Translations under genes and position numbers: made by a program | Part shown: positions 1-10,739 of the stretch, piece by piece | How the letters are laid out: every line of letters begins with the position of its first letter | How positions within the stretch are numbered: the first letter of the stretch is position 1 | Source of the DNA: Cerrena zonata | Lineage: Eukaryota > Basidiomycota > Agaricomycetes > Polyporales > Cerrenaceae | Direction: 5' to 3' | Length of the DNA stretch: 64,000 nucleotides | Assembly: GCA_038087015.1 (NCBI GenBank) | Contig: JASBNA010000010.1 | Coordinates: forward strand, 992,001-1,056,000 | The notes under the pieces: generated by a model | Seen by the model: the letters and a program-made list of their open reading frames with translations, nothing else | What the model was told of the DNA's origin: nothing | The model's database searches: none

Positions 1-518
1 GATGACCACAATGCCTTGTTTTGTGGTCTTGCACATATTCTCTTGGGGTTTCCTTCATCAGGGTAGCTTTACCATGCTACACTGATTCAGTGAGGTCGCC
101 AGGCTCTGAGACTGGTCCTGCTCAGATTTCTTTGACCTTGTTAACTTGTATGTCATGTTCTCAAAATCATTCACTGCAAAGAGAGATATTACCAACATGA
201 TCTGTATAATACTATCTAAATTTTCCAAATCAATGAGTTATATATATATATGGCATTTGAAAGGATTGTAAATAGATGATCCAGGTCAAGATAGATAAAT
301 GACAGAGATGGCAAAATCATTTAGTCAAATCATAACTATGTTCTATAGATATGGACACCAAGATTGAGGAAAAACATTAGACAAAGTCCTGTAGCTCAAT
401 CTCTTCAAACACCCTAGTGTGTGAGGTAGAAGACTCAAAGTCATGAGTGGTACCAGAAGAACTTGAAATATAGCCATAAATAATTAGCAGCTATCCAAAA
501 TATCAGCAATATGACTAC
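1..518. other. AT-rich stretch, no gene seen
   Basis: No reading frame with protein-like content or a usable splice pattern was found on either strand. The DNA is rich in A and T with short TA runs (a TATATATATA tract near 240-250). It lies downstream of the DUF6533 gene and would include its 3' untranslated region. Confidence 0.5.
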
Positions 519-2203
519 TCACCCAGCCTGTGGTACCCCCTCCAAATTCTCATCTCTACTGGCTTCTTCAATATTAGCCAATCCAGCAGCAAATGGGTAG
601 TCAGAGTACTGGACTCCCTCTGTGTCTTCTTCATCCTCCTCTATGTTACTGCCCCAAGAACCACTCAGGCTGCTTCCCATGTTCCCTTCCACAGCTGAGG
701 CAAAATGCAGACTTGACTGCTTTGAGCTGGTCTGTGAGAGGTTGTTGGTTGTGTGATAGGTAGATTTGAGACTGAGGATGAAGTGTGAAAGGATGATGGA
801 GGTTAAGCTATAAAATATAAGTTAGAGATATGAGAGAGAATCTATTAAGTTGACTTACACCTGTTGGATATTAATAAACTCTGAAGCATTTGGAAGACTC
901 TACAAAGATATCATAAGTTTGATATATATGTAAGGATTAGTATTGCTTACATCACCATCTCCTGCAACAGCCAATATATCAAGAAGGACTGCAAGGATGT
1001 TGAGAAGAAGCAATATGCTAAACTATTGAATTAGCCTTCTGAGTGCTTGAGCATATTCAAACCTACCCAAATTGTATAGAGCCTATCAACAATCATATCA
1101 GTTACTAATATAAAACTCTCGATATTGTCAATATTACCTCCATATGCCAGTCTAGTGGTAAGCTTGCTACTAGATCTAACCTCCGCCTTTTCTCTAAAAA
1201 TATAGATTGTTTTCCACAAAGTGAGACCTAGCACCACAGCATCTGCAACTACAGAGATTGCTCTGGTAATCACACCCACTGTAAAAATCACCTATCAGCA
1301 TATATAGAAGTGAAATATTGGTGTCATACAACTACTTCAAATGTTAATATTGGTATTTATTTGAGACTATTTGGCTTACTATTTATACTGGATGATATCT
1401 GTCCCATACCAGCAATCTGCCAATGGACCTGATGGTACAACTAGATATGATCCCACAAAGGTTGGAATTTCAGCATACTATTGATAACATAAGGGCTAAT
1501 TTATATTGAGTCAAGATTGACACTCACAATATTGATAGCTGGTTCAAACATACTCAGAACAAATACCAGGACAGTGGGAGTCCATGCATGCTGGCAGATG
1601 CTCCAGATGCGCACACAGTCAAATGCTATAAGAGTGCTATATAGTTAGTCAATGTCATTGAGATATTTAGTTACCTGCCTGCATATGAAAGAAGACAACA
1701 GATAGCTACAATATCACCTGTAAAATGTAGCACCTTGCAACTTCAATTATTGAAATGTTAGTAATATCATACTTGTGATGAATATTATCAATTCACCTCT
1801 AGCATCTTGATTTAGTGGGATGTAATAATATTTGAGATGTTACTTACAATCACTGTTTTAGAGGTTGGAAACCCTTCAAGCAGGCTCAAAAGCATATTGA
1901 ACATAGTGCCATATCTGATAAATAGGTACAGAATGGGCCCTGTGCCAAATTTCCCTTGCCAGATACACTTGACTTCCTTTGGGAAGAAAAGAATTGTATC
2001 ATAGACAGCAAGAGCTATGAAGAATTTAGTTTGTGACTATCTATTAAATCATGGTGATTACTCAATGCAGTGGTAAGAATGAAATTATGAAGCTTAATTT
2101 GAGAGCTAGAGAATATGTATTAGACATAGCTATAACAATGAAATATAGACTCATACATCTCAAAAATAGCTTCATCAGGAGTGAAACCTAGCTCATCAGA
2201 CAT
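519..2203 (-). CDS. DUF6533-family multi-pass membrane protein
   Basis: Function unknown; members are predicted multi-pass membrane proteins, known to me mainly from Agaricomycetes. The proposed start is the ATG at 2203 (MSDELGFTP), with about eight exons split by short AT-rich introns. The diagnostic part comes from exons near 2126-2203, 2061-2089 and 1850-2020: a YDTILFFPKEVKCIWQGK segment followed by a hydrophobic helix and an aromatic/Arg turn, the DUF6533 signature. Later exons give further helices: one at about 1140-1290, one ending ILAVLLDILAVAGDGD near 950-1020, and LTSIILSHFILSLK near 770-810. The C-terminal tail is Ser- and acid-rich and ends PQAG at the TGA at 519-521. Some splice sites are inferred (the first donor is GTCTAA), so internal boundaries are approximate. 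No in-frame stop was noticed in the exons read. Base composition is far more AT-rich than the other genes in the window. Confidence 0.75.
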
Positions 2204-4859
2204 AGTAGAAAGACAGAAGTAGATAAGATGCAATTGGTGTGAGATGAATAGGGGAATGGGAAGATTTGAGGATAGAGACATAAAGGCAAACATCCATATT
2301 TATAAATTACATATTGGACAAACAATACAACACATATCGACATAGCCATGCACTGTACAATGTACAATATCTCCAATCAAACATAAATGAACAGACTGAA
2401 GACAAAGGATAACTGAGATGAATAGCATTGACAGAGAAGATAGAGACAACTGGTGGTAATGAGATCTTTGGTAGTTGTGAGTTGCAACAATGACCATTGG
2501 AGTAGCAATACCCTCGATGAGGTGAGATCGGCACCTCAATCAAGGTAGAAGGCTTGAAATACAAGAATACTTCAGGAGGGGTTGAGATTGTGTTTGTTGT
2601 GTCTATTCAAGTGAGTTGGTAGGACACAAGCTCTTCTGGATGATCAGGTCTGGAAGTGAGTTGGTACATGACACCAGGGAATACGGGACCTAGAGATCGA
2701 AGTTTCATCCATCTTGATACAGGATAAGTAGGTCAAATATATTGATTGAGGTGGTATGTATGGGAAGGGTGTGGACCCTTTCATCACCATCTATTGAAGG
2801 GCGGTAGCTTGCAGATGTGATGAGGATCACAGAATACATCATAGTCGGCCATATCATCGTGTTTCTGCTAGCCCGGATATCTCTTCCGAGGCAGAGACTA
2901 TGCATACCTGAAGGAAATCGTCAGTTAGAGGTGGACAAGAGCCATTGACTTGGAAGGCTACCATGAACTAGTTGAGGTGAGTTCGGCATGGAACTACGCC
3001 GATAGGGACCCTCCATGCGGCATGGTATTGTATGCAAACAGTGATACACACAGTGTTCTTGATGCGAGACCAATAGTACTACTGAGGCAGACCACATGCG
3101 TAGCAAAGGGTACAGGCCCTTCGGGGACGAGACGGCTAGGCAGTTGATTGGATGGAGCAGAGGAAGCCTGGAAGAAGTACAAAGCCTCCAAGTGCGACAT
3201 CACCTGGAGTACTTACAAGTCAACAACTCGTGCAGGGGCCATGCTGTTGAGAAGGAAGTCAGCGGGAAAGTTTGGACTGCATTGAGGGACACCGATGGAC
3301 GTAGATGATGTCAGACCCGAGTGGAGTGGGGTTCTCGAGCGGCTCTTCCTCATCTTCTCTCTCTCGATCATGCCTCTGAGTCTCAGTCTGAGCCGGTCTC
3401 ACTCGCCCGCCTTCTGGCTATATTATCCTTCATTAGTATTGTGTATTCCTGATCCAGGTGTATCTCGTAGACTAGCCACTATGCTTCCATCTCGTCTCTG
3501 TGGTAACACCTTCAATCTATCATGATCTTCTTTAAACCGACGGCCGTGCCTCGAATACAGCAATAGTACTTGCAGGGATATTGTGGTATGTGGTACACCT
3601 ATCAAGTGTTTCTGACTTGGATTCTCGGTCAAGCCACTACTCTACTCCCTATAGAGTACATTCTGACATGCTCGAATTCCGGGGATATGGCTTCTACAAC
3701 GACCTGATGCATGCGAAGCAGTGTCGCAATGAAGCAGTTGCATATTAACATGACATTACTACTCTCCCATTCAGATGCATACCAACTCTTCTGCAAGGCG
3801 ATTACCATATGAGTGGCTTCCCGCCATGCCCGTGTTGTATCCTGATTCTTCGACGGTGCCTGTGCATCTCAAATCCCGTATCATACCATACCTCCTTGAT
3901 TTTACGACACGTTGGCAACCATCCTATCCTCGATTGATTCGATTGACGTCATCCTTGTTCTCTCTACCTTATCTCTCATTAACTCGGTCATACTCCACAA
4001 GGTTTATTTCTCAGCCAGCTACTCTGTTCGCATTCGCCCTTCCTAGACATGATTATTCCCAAGATGAGAACAAGAGTACTGTCCATGCCCCATTAGTCGT
4101 TTGTCGAAGTTTGCGACTATCACGGCTACCATCTCAATGTGTATCAGTCATCTAGTTGATCATCCGCCAACGGATGCCGTCACCAACCTCCACATGTATA
4201 CACCATCAAGTACCTACCCTTACCACAACAATATATTTCGTTGAGGGCCCTTGATTGAACCCCGGTTATAATTATGGATCCATACTTTCCAGCGACGGCG
4301 AGGACTCTTTGCAATGTGTATTTGAATTCCACAAAAGAGATAAAATATATCACAGATTTCGTTCTAGACGCAACAAAACATTTACCCTGTCAGATGGTAG
4401 GCGATGTGTTATCGCGACCATCCTTAGCGATCCGTGCATTGTTCATGGATGAGACCATGATGTTCTTAGGGCTGAAAGCCTACCGAATAATGACTTATGA
4501 GAGGGACGAACAGTGAGGACAGGCGGTAGGAGCTAAAAGGAATCAGGATGCCTAAGAGCTCAACGGTCCTTGTATGAGCTAGAATAACCGATACATCAAG
4601 GCTAGCGATACTGTTGAGTGACGTGAACATTCAACGAGTGGAGAGACCAACAAATAGAACTAGCCATTGTTTCAGGAGAGTACACCGTGAGTCGAGAAGG
4701 ATGGGTGGCAGAAGATTGGATTATCGAACACGAGACTTCGGGTTATGTCAGGATGGCGACTCTTTCAGAAAGGAGAATTTCAGTCGAGATAAGACGAAAC
4801 ATGGGAAACACCATTTCTGCGTCCATAGACATAGGTGACGAGCGATCAAAGGCTTGATC
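2204..4859. other. Intergenic; composition shifts, no convincing gene
   Basis: The AT-rich character of the left end fades at about 2.6-2.8 kb into DNA of balanced composition. Several overlapping frames of 60-126 codons exist (for example 3775-4155 and 4274-4516 on the plus strand). None shows a recognisable domain or coherent splice sites. A pyrimidine-rich patch lies at 3340-3420. It may contain remnants of mobile DNA, but none could be identified. Confidence 0.5.
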
Positions 4860-7260
4860 TTGCGGTACGTAGCGAGAACACTAAATAGAGGGAGACAGGA
4901 GATTCGTCTGCATAAGATCACGAGTTGCACGAAGTGTAGAAAGAGCAAAAGCACGAAATCCAGCAGAGAGAGGTGGATGCCGCTGGAGAACATTAGAGTG
5001 AGTATCGCGTCGCGGATACGGACATGCGTCGTAACGACTGATAGCGGCATCGACAAACCGGGGACACCTAGTCTCGAGCCTTTTCGTCATCCGTTTCGGC
5101 CGTAGTAATTGGCAGGTATTGAGAGACGAATGGTGAAACAAAATGGCCCGAAGGGACCACAAGTCGAGTAGCGTAGTAGTCAACTGACGGACCGACAACA
5201 GAGACAGGCGCACCCATCTTTTCGATATGCCCTGAACATATCTGTATGGGGTCAAAATTGTACATATCCGGCTATATGCTAGCATGTCAAAACGAATCTC
5301 GTAGAAGATAGAAAGGGATTTACCTGGAGTAGACAGTTGTATAGCCCGAATTCGTAGTTTGGAATCCATCCGTCCCGGCTTAGCTAAAGAAGAGTTCGAG
5401 TATCGGGAATAGACATGGTGGCTCTCCCCGAAACAGCAAGAGAAGCGGGTGTCTGAACGAAACATCGCCAGATCCTACTCCGAGTCCGGGAGATCCACAT
5501 CACGGGTGGGATACAAAAGTCAAGATGGCTGTTCGGGCGCGAGATATTGAACATAAGTGATCTATCTCAAGAAGGGAAGTTTACGTGCGGGATTACAAGC
5601 TAAAAGAGGTGCTTCTCCTTGTATTGTATCGCATCTGTAGAGGTCGGGGAAGTGAACGTCAGGGGCAACGAACACCACTGTGCAACTAGGAGGAGTTGCG
5701 AGCGAGTCAGAACACAAACCGGCATGGTACAATGGATTGGAAATTGAAGTATGACCGCACCATTGAAGTGTCGGCAGAGTGTGCGGCGTGAATACCGTGT
5801 ATCCTCCATCCTTTATTTGAGACGAACGAAACAAACACGACCTCGTCAAGGGAACATTGAAACGGGGACAACGTAGACAAGTATCGTAGGCGATGCATGA
5901 TGTCACTTTTACAGATCAAGGTGTGATTCGAGTGAGGAGTTCCGAAGAATGAATGGCGTGCCGGTAGGAGGGGGATGGAGTAGTTGGGAAAAGACATTGT
6001 GGGCACGAAATTAGATTAACCGGCCGAGGTTGAGGGTACGGACTGTGGACTTGCGAAGGATATGTCGAAGATATAGACTCGAGAGTCTGTTGCTAAGATA
6101 GCAGGCGAGTGTCTATCCATGGAGAAGTGTTGTGACCCAAACACGAAAAGGACGTGGGTACGCATAGTTCTCCAAGAACCACCGTAAGTACGCCTTCGCG
6201 TTCAAAATCTGATTTAACAGTTCAGGACTGAGATCATGGTGTCCGGAAAGGTACGATAAAAGATCCGATAAAGAAGTTCCGCAAGAATTCAGAGACTCAA
6301 GAACAATGCTTCAGATAGGAACCATAGGATGCACGAAGTCCATAGAGGCAAATGCGGAATTATCGGTGGAGAAATCCAGGTATCATGAGGAATGCCAGGA
6401 AAGACGTCCAAAAGGTATACAACGTCACGAACGGGAACCGATCGACGTGAACACATTTCGTAGCAATGGCTGGGTGTGTCAGTAAACTGCCGAGGACACC
6501 TGGTCTCAGGAGTTATCATCGTACGCCACGGCGGGGGTTGTAATGTGGCGAGAGTGGAAAGAGTTGAGTAGTCGGAGCTACGACGAGTTTAATGATATCA
6601 ACATTCGAAGGCGCTTCATAAGCGCAAGACATCTCGCCCGTAGATGGTTGGAGTATCCATGATCGGGACGGGGGATGAATACACCGAGCGGCTATGAAAG
6701 TTGGATGTGATACCCCAAGCAAAGAAGGGTGCTTGACCCTGTCTAGTATGGCAGCTGTACGTATTTGGCGTAAAGGAAGATATGAAAGGGACAACACCGA
6801 AAGGAACGACACCATGAGGATTTGTCAAAGCACACTGCCATATTGTGTTCGTGTTGTTAGGATCTGAGTGAGAAGCTCGATCCCGTAAAGATGCTGTGGT
6901 ATGAGCGCGGTATGATAGTTTCAGGTATCCCTGGTTTTGAACCTGAGGTGAGATTCCGAAGCTACAAAGATGTGGCTTGTTGAGAAAGAATGTTGGCGCG
7001 GAGGATCATGAAGGGTGCAATATTATCCGTCGACAAATATCAATGGGTGGGGTGTCGGACGAGGACTTGAGGTCGGTATACGCCTGAAAGTGGACTTGGG
7101 TGAGGGCGTGACATGGTCAGGTATGGGGGAGCCTAAATGACGTCGACCGACCGAGGCTGTGGGGATGGAGAACCGTCGTGAGCTTGTAAAGGAAGGCGTG
7201 TGTAGTGTCCATAATGAAGATGATAAGTTTCTAGCTGTGAAGCGTAGCTTCGTGGTCAAT
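4860..7260 (+). repeat. Diverged direct repeats of about 1 kb, left cluster
   Basis: Several segments recur in the same orientation and order. GGTGCTTGACCCTGTCTAGTATG at about 6728 is matched by a weaker copy near 5609 and a stronger one near 12587 in the right cluster. The GAGATTCCGAAG-type anchor at about 6950 recurs near 5938. GGACACCTGGTCTC at about 6496 recurs as GGACACCTAGTCTC near 5063. Equivalent points are roughly 1.0-1.4 kb apart, so the units vary in length. Minus-strand frames in the copies also resemble each other (KRLETRCPR at 5050-5090 against TPETRCPR at 6490-6515), but the frames are broken. The element is unidentified; no terminal repeats or transposase motifs were seen. Extents are approximate. 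Confidence 0.6.
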
Positions 7261-7750
7261 CGTGTAAACAGGACAAGGAAACTACATGTTAGGTCGACCG
7301 TACTGGCCTGATATTAAGGTACGCACGGTGGAAGCTTATCTGTTCGTTTTCATGTCCTAATTCTGATCACCATAATAATAGTAGAGTGTTGAACTGATAG
7401 TTGGGGTGTAGCAGGATGATTGTTTGCACGCTTTAAAGTCGGGGGCTCGAGAGCGAGTTTGAAGGCCCGCAGAGATGTTGATTGTCGGGACGCATATACA
7501 AGGCAGGTGCTCCGCAAGGTGATCCAGCGGGCCAGAGAAGTGACAGAGAAACGAGCACAGGCTCATAGGGATTCAGAGAAGACCATCACCGGTCCTGTAC
7601 AGCTGCAGGAGTGGAGGGAACGGTAGGTTGTCGAACCTGCAGGATAACGTCGACAGGAAAGTCGCAAGCGCTAGAGCTGATCGACACTCTCTGATTGGAT
7701 GCTGGCAGCCGAGGCTCACCTCGAAATCCATAGCTTGACTTCCGACTACC
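7261..7750. other. Spacer between repeat cluster and NTPase relic
   Basis: A 68-codon plus-strand frame (7420-7626) rich in Arg, Lys and Glu could be a further N-terminal piece of the NTPase relic that follows. It has no recognisable motif and no clear splice link. Nothing else was seen. Confidence 0.35.
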
Positions 7751-10497
7751 ATGGACGACCTTAACGAGTACATGTATTCCGTCCGGTCTCAATTTTATGC
7801 CTTGTGTGACTCTGAGAACACTGCTCTTCAAACAACTTTGTGGAGGACGATCTGTGAAGATCCTATATCATTTTGGAGATCTCATCTATTGGTAGTGGTG
7901 ATTACAAGAACTTCGTCAATGGTATGTCTCTCAACCCACATATTTAGTATGGCTTTCGAATCCCTGTAGATGTGGAAGAGCTATGCACCCTCACACAATC
8001 TGCTATTGCCAACCAAAACCGTAAATACGTCGATCTATCTTGTCCGTCACAAATGCTCACCGCATTTCAAGTAGTTGATGTTAATTCTCTCAAGGCCGCG
8101 TTTCGCGAGCCATACAAGGGCGTGGCTGCTCAAGCCCTCTATGAAGCTTTGACTATCGACAACAGATACTTCAAATTTAATCGTTATTATGGCAAGTTCA
8201 AGGCTTATGTTCAAGCGTCCGGCTCGGGAAAAACAAGAACGAGCATGGAGGTAACCAGTTTCTATCTTCTCCCGTTCCTATCACCTACGAGTTCTTTTTA
8301 TACAGCTTTCCCAATTAGGCGTTTTCGTTCTTCACATTAACCTTCGTAGCCCATCAGATACAATGAATTGGCCACCTCGCGACGGTATCTTGGCTGATAT
8401 ATTGTTGGACCCCAAAGTACAGGACGCTGAGTAATACGAAATGCTGTGTTGTGCCTTTTTCGATGCTCTCTTCACAACGCTGACGGAGTTCCTCGTCGAC
8501 ACTGAACCACGAGATGCTTTGAATGCTTTGAATGAGCTGATGGAGGATGAACTGGGGCGTAAGGGCTGGGTCGCTGGTGTACAGAGGACATATCAATGGG
8601 TATGTTATTCCTCCGTACCGGGCAGTGCTCAACCTTTTTCCACAGATAAGAGCAAGAAACCAAGACCTCGTAGATGCCCAAAATCACCTGAACCGTTCTG
8701 TTCAAGCTCTCATCAACCTTGCTCACATACCGAACACGAATGAGCTGAAAATCACGATAGTACTCGACGAGGCATATTACCTCACTAAGGATGCAAATCC
8801 GAGTCATGGTTATTCGCGTCCCGATCTATTGTGCAGGACCATCAGTGCCTACTCGAAGTACATCCCCGAATCGATCTGGGTGATCTTTGTGTCAACAAAC
8901 CCCTGTATTTTGGACTTTGCGGTGTCTGCGGTGGTACATAAGTCAACCCAAATGCTTATTACTCCATATAGGAGTGATATAAATCTTCTACAGTTCCGTC
9001 TCAACGAGTCTCCGCTGGAAGTCCAAACTTGTGCCCTCCCTTCATAACGACAGGCAGTGATCACCATGCACCACAACTAGCTACCTCCGTGAACTACAAC
9101 TTTGCTGCATGGCGGAATGTGATTAGATTCGGAAGTCCATTGTAAGTCTTGGTTTGACGTCTGGCCACTACAATTTGCTTTAACATTGAATTATGCCAGA
9201 TGGTGGAGTTTGAGGTATCAAGGCATCGCGGCGCTCACTGCGCTTGGACGCCAGAAGCTTGCTGGCATCTCCACCAATTCCTGGCCGCCGTCATACAGTA
9301 GCGATGTCCACCTCTATATCCTTTCTCAACGCTTTGGTCTTGATCTATGCGTTGGACACCCTCAAGCGGAAGCACATATTAAGAACACGATAGCCGGAAA
9401 CCTGCGAGTCTGTACTGGAATAACACCTGATTGTTGGTGGATGTTTTCCACATATCCATCGGAACCATTCCTGTCACACGCGGCAGCCTCGATGTTACAT
9501 GATAGTCGAGATTTCCTGATTAAGGCATTGGACACTTTAAACACGAAGTTGGTTGACAGGATGTTGGATATTGGCCAGGTCGGCGAACTTACCAGCCGAA
9601 TGCTGTTGCTCTTCGCTCGGGATTCTATTCTCATTCCGTCCTTGTCTCCTTCACCACTATCACCTCCCAGGACTCCTCGTCCCCCGATCTCATATGACAG
9701 ACCTGCGATCGGAGATCCCGGCACGGCTCTGCACTATTGTCAAGAAACCAAACTATTAGACTGGCTTGAGACATTATTTGGTGAACAGTTCTTCCCCGAA
9801 GGAGAGGGCCAAAAAGCCGAAATAGAGCATGCGTTCGAACACGCATATATCAACTTCTCGTACTGGATCAGTTTGGAGGAGAACATCTGCGAAGGGGATT
9901 GCAAGCCCTGGCAGTGCGTACCTCTCTGTTTCTTCAGTCGGTGCAACTAACCTTTGATTCATCAGCCCGTCTCCTTGGCTGCTCCGTCACAATCAACGCG
10001 ACTGTGCTGTTCAGTGCACAGAGCATCAACCCGAAATCGACAAGATCGGGTCTATCCTGTTCAAGGACGACGTGAACAAACCTATCGAGGAATGTATGTC
10101 TGCGTGGGTGGTGTCAGATAAAGATAAAGCTTGGCGGAGGGGCAGCCCCGATTATTTATACAACATTCAGCTTAACTCACCCTCTATACGCTGTCAGACA
10201 AACCGGCCGTGGGTTGCTATCCTGCTCGATCTAGGTACGTCTCAGTCGAAGGTCAGTTCGATTTGGGATCCACCCAGGGCAGGCAAGAGAAAGTGTCCTC
10301 CTTTCCCAGGCTATCTGCGCATCTACGCTTCGGGATTAACGTCCAAAATATTTCCCTTCCTCACCGAGCAGCTAGAATCACGCATGCGGGCAATTCTACC
10401 CGTCAAACCAGGCCTGGGTACCACTTACCCTCTTGCAAGAGTTGTCAACCAGGCTCATCAATATAGAGCCACCCCGAAGGATGGCAATCTGGGATGA
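7751..10497 (+). pseudogene. Crinkler-like P-loop NTPase, probably inactivated
   Basis: This resembles the large fungal proteins in which a P-loop NTPase is joined to a variable C-terminal region, related to Crinkler-type NTPases; their role is unsettled (host interaction, mobile-DNA conflict). Walker A is at 8215-8245 (ASGSGKTRTS), followed across an intron by ELSQLGVFVLHINLRSPSD. Walker B is at 8749-8785 (ITIVLDEAYYLT), with a VIFVSTN sensor-like strand after it. Further landmarks are PPFITTG, an NVIRFGSPLWW junction, and RHNQRDCAVQC near 10000. Exons that keep the frame are 7970-8250, 8306-8599, 8646-8933, 8993-9141, 9200-9913 and 9966-10497, each with GT..AG introns of 46-60 bases. A TAA at 8432-8434 lies in frame inside exon 8306-8599, in otherwise well-kept coding sequence, and no intron I could propose removes it. 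A TGA at 7855 may also break the start unless an intron 7786-7859 is used. The true N-terminus is uncertain. Confidence 0.7.
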
Positions 10498-10739
10498 GAA
10501 AGGTGGTCGGAGGTAGAAGAAACGGATGTTGTAACGAGGATTCAATCCCGCCACTACGATCAATAGCTCGACAACTAGGACGACCTCTGACAAGGCGAAA
10601 TAAATCCCTCTTATTTCTTTCATGTATTACAGGTCAAGTAATGTACGAAACATCCATGTTTATAATGTCACTGTATTCGGGCAGCCCACCAATACTATAT
10701 TGTTCATCTACAAACTGGTTCGCTGCCCACATTTACGCA

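Noticed and set aside
2950..3308. Overlapping plus-strand frames of 65-70 codons
   Set aside because: No retroelement or transposase motif could be recognised, and both frames lack splice continuity.
4881..5465. 194-codon minus-strand open frame
   Set aside because: It lies inside the diverged repeat cluster, has no start context or recognisable domain, and similar frames in other repeat copies are broken.
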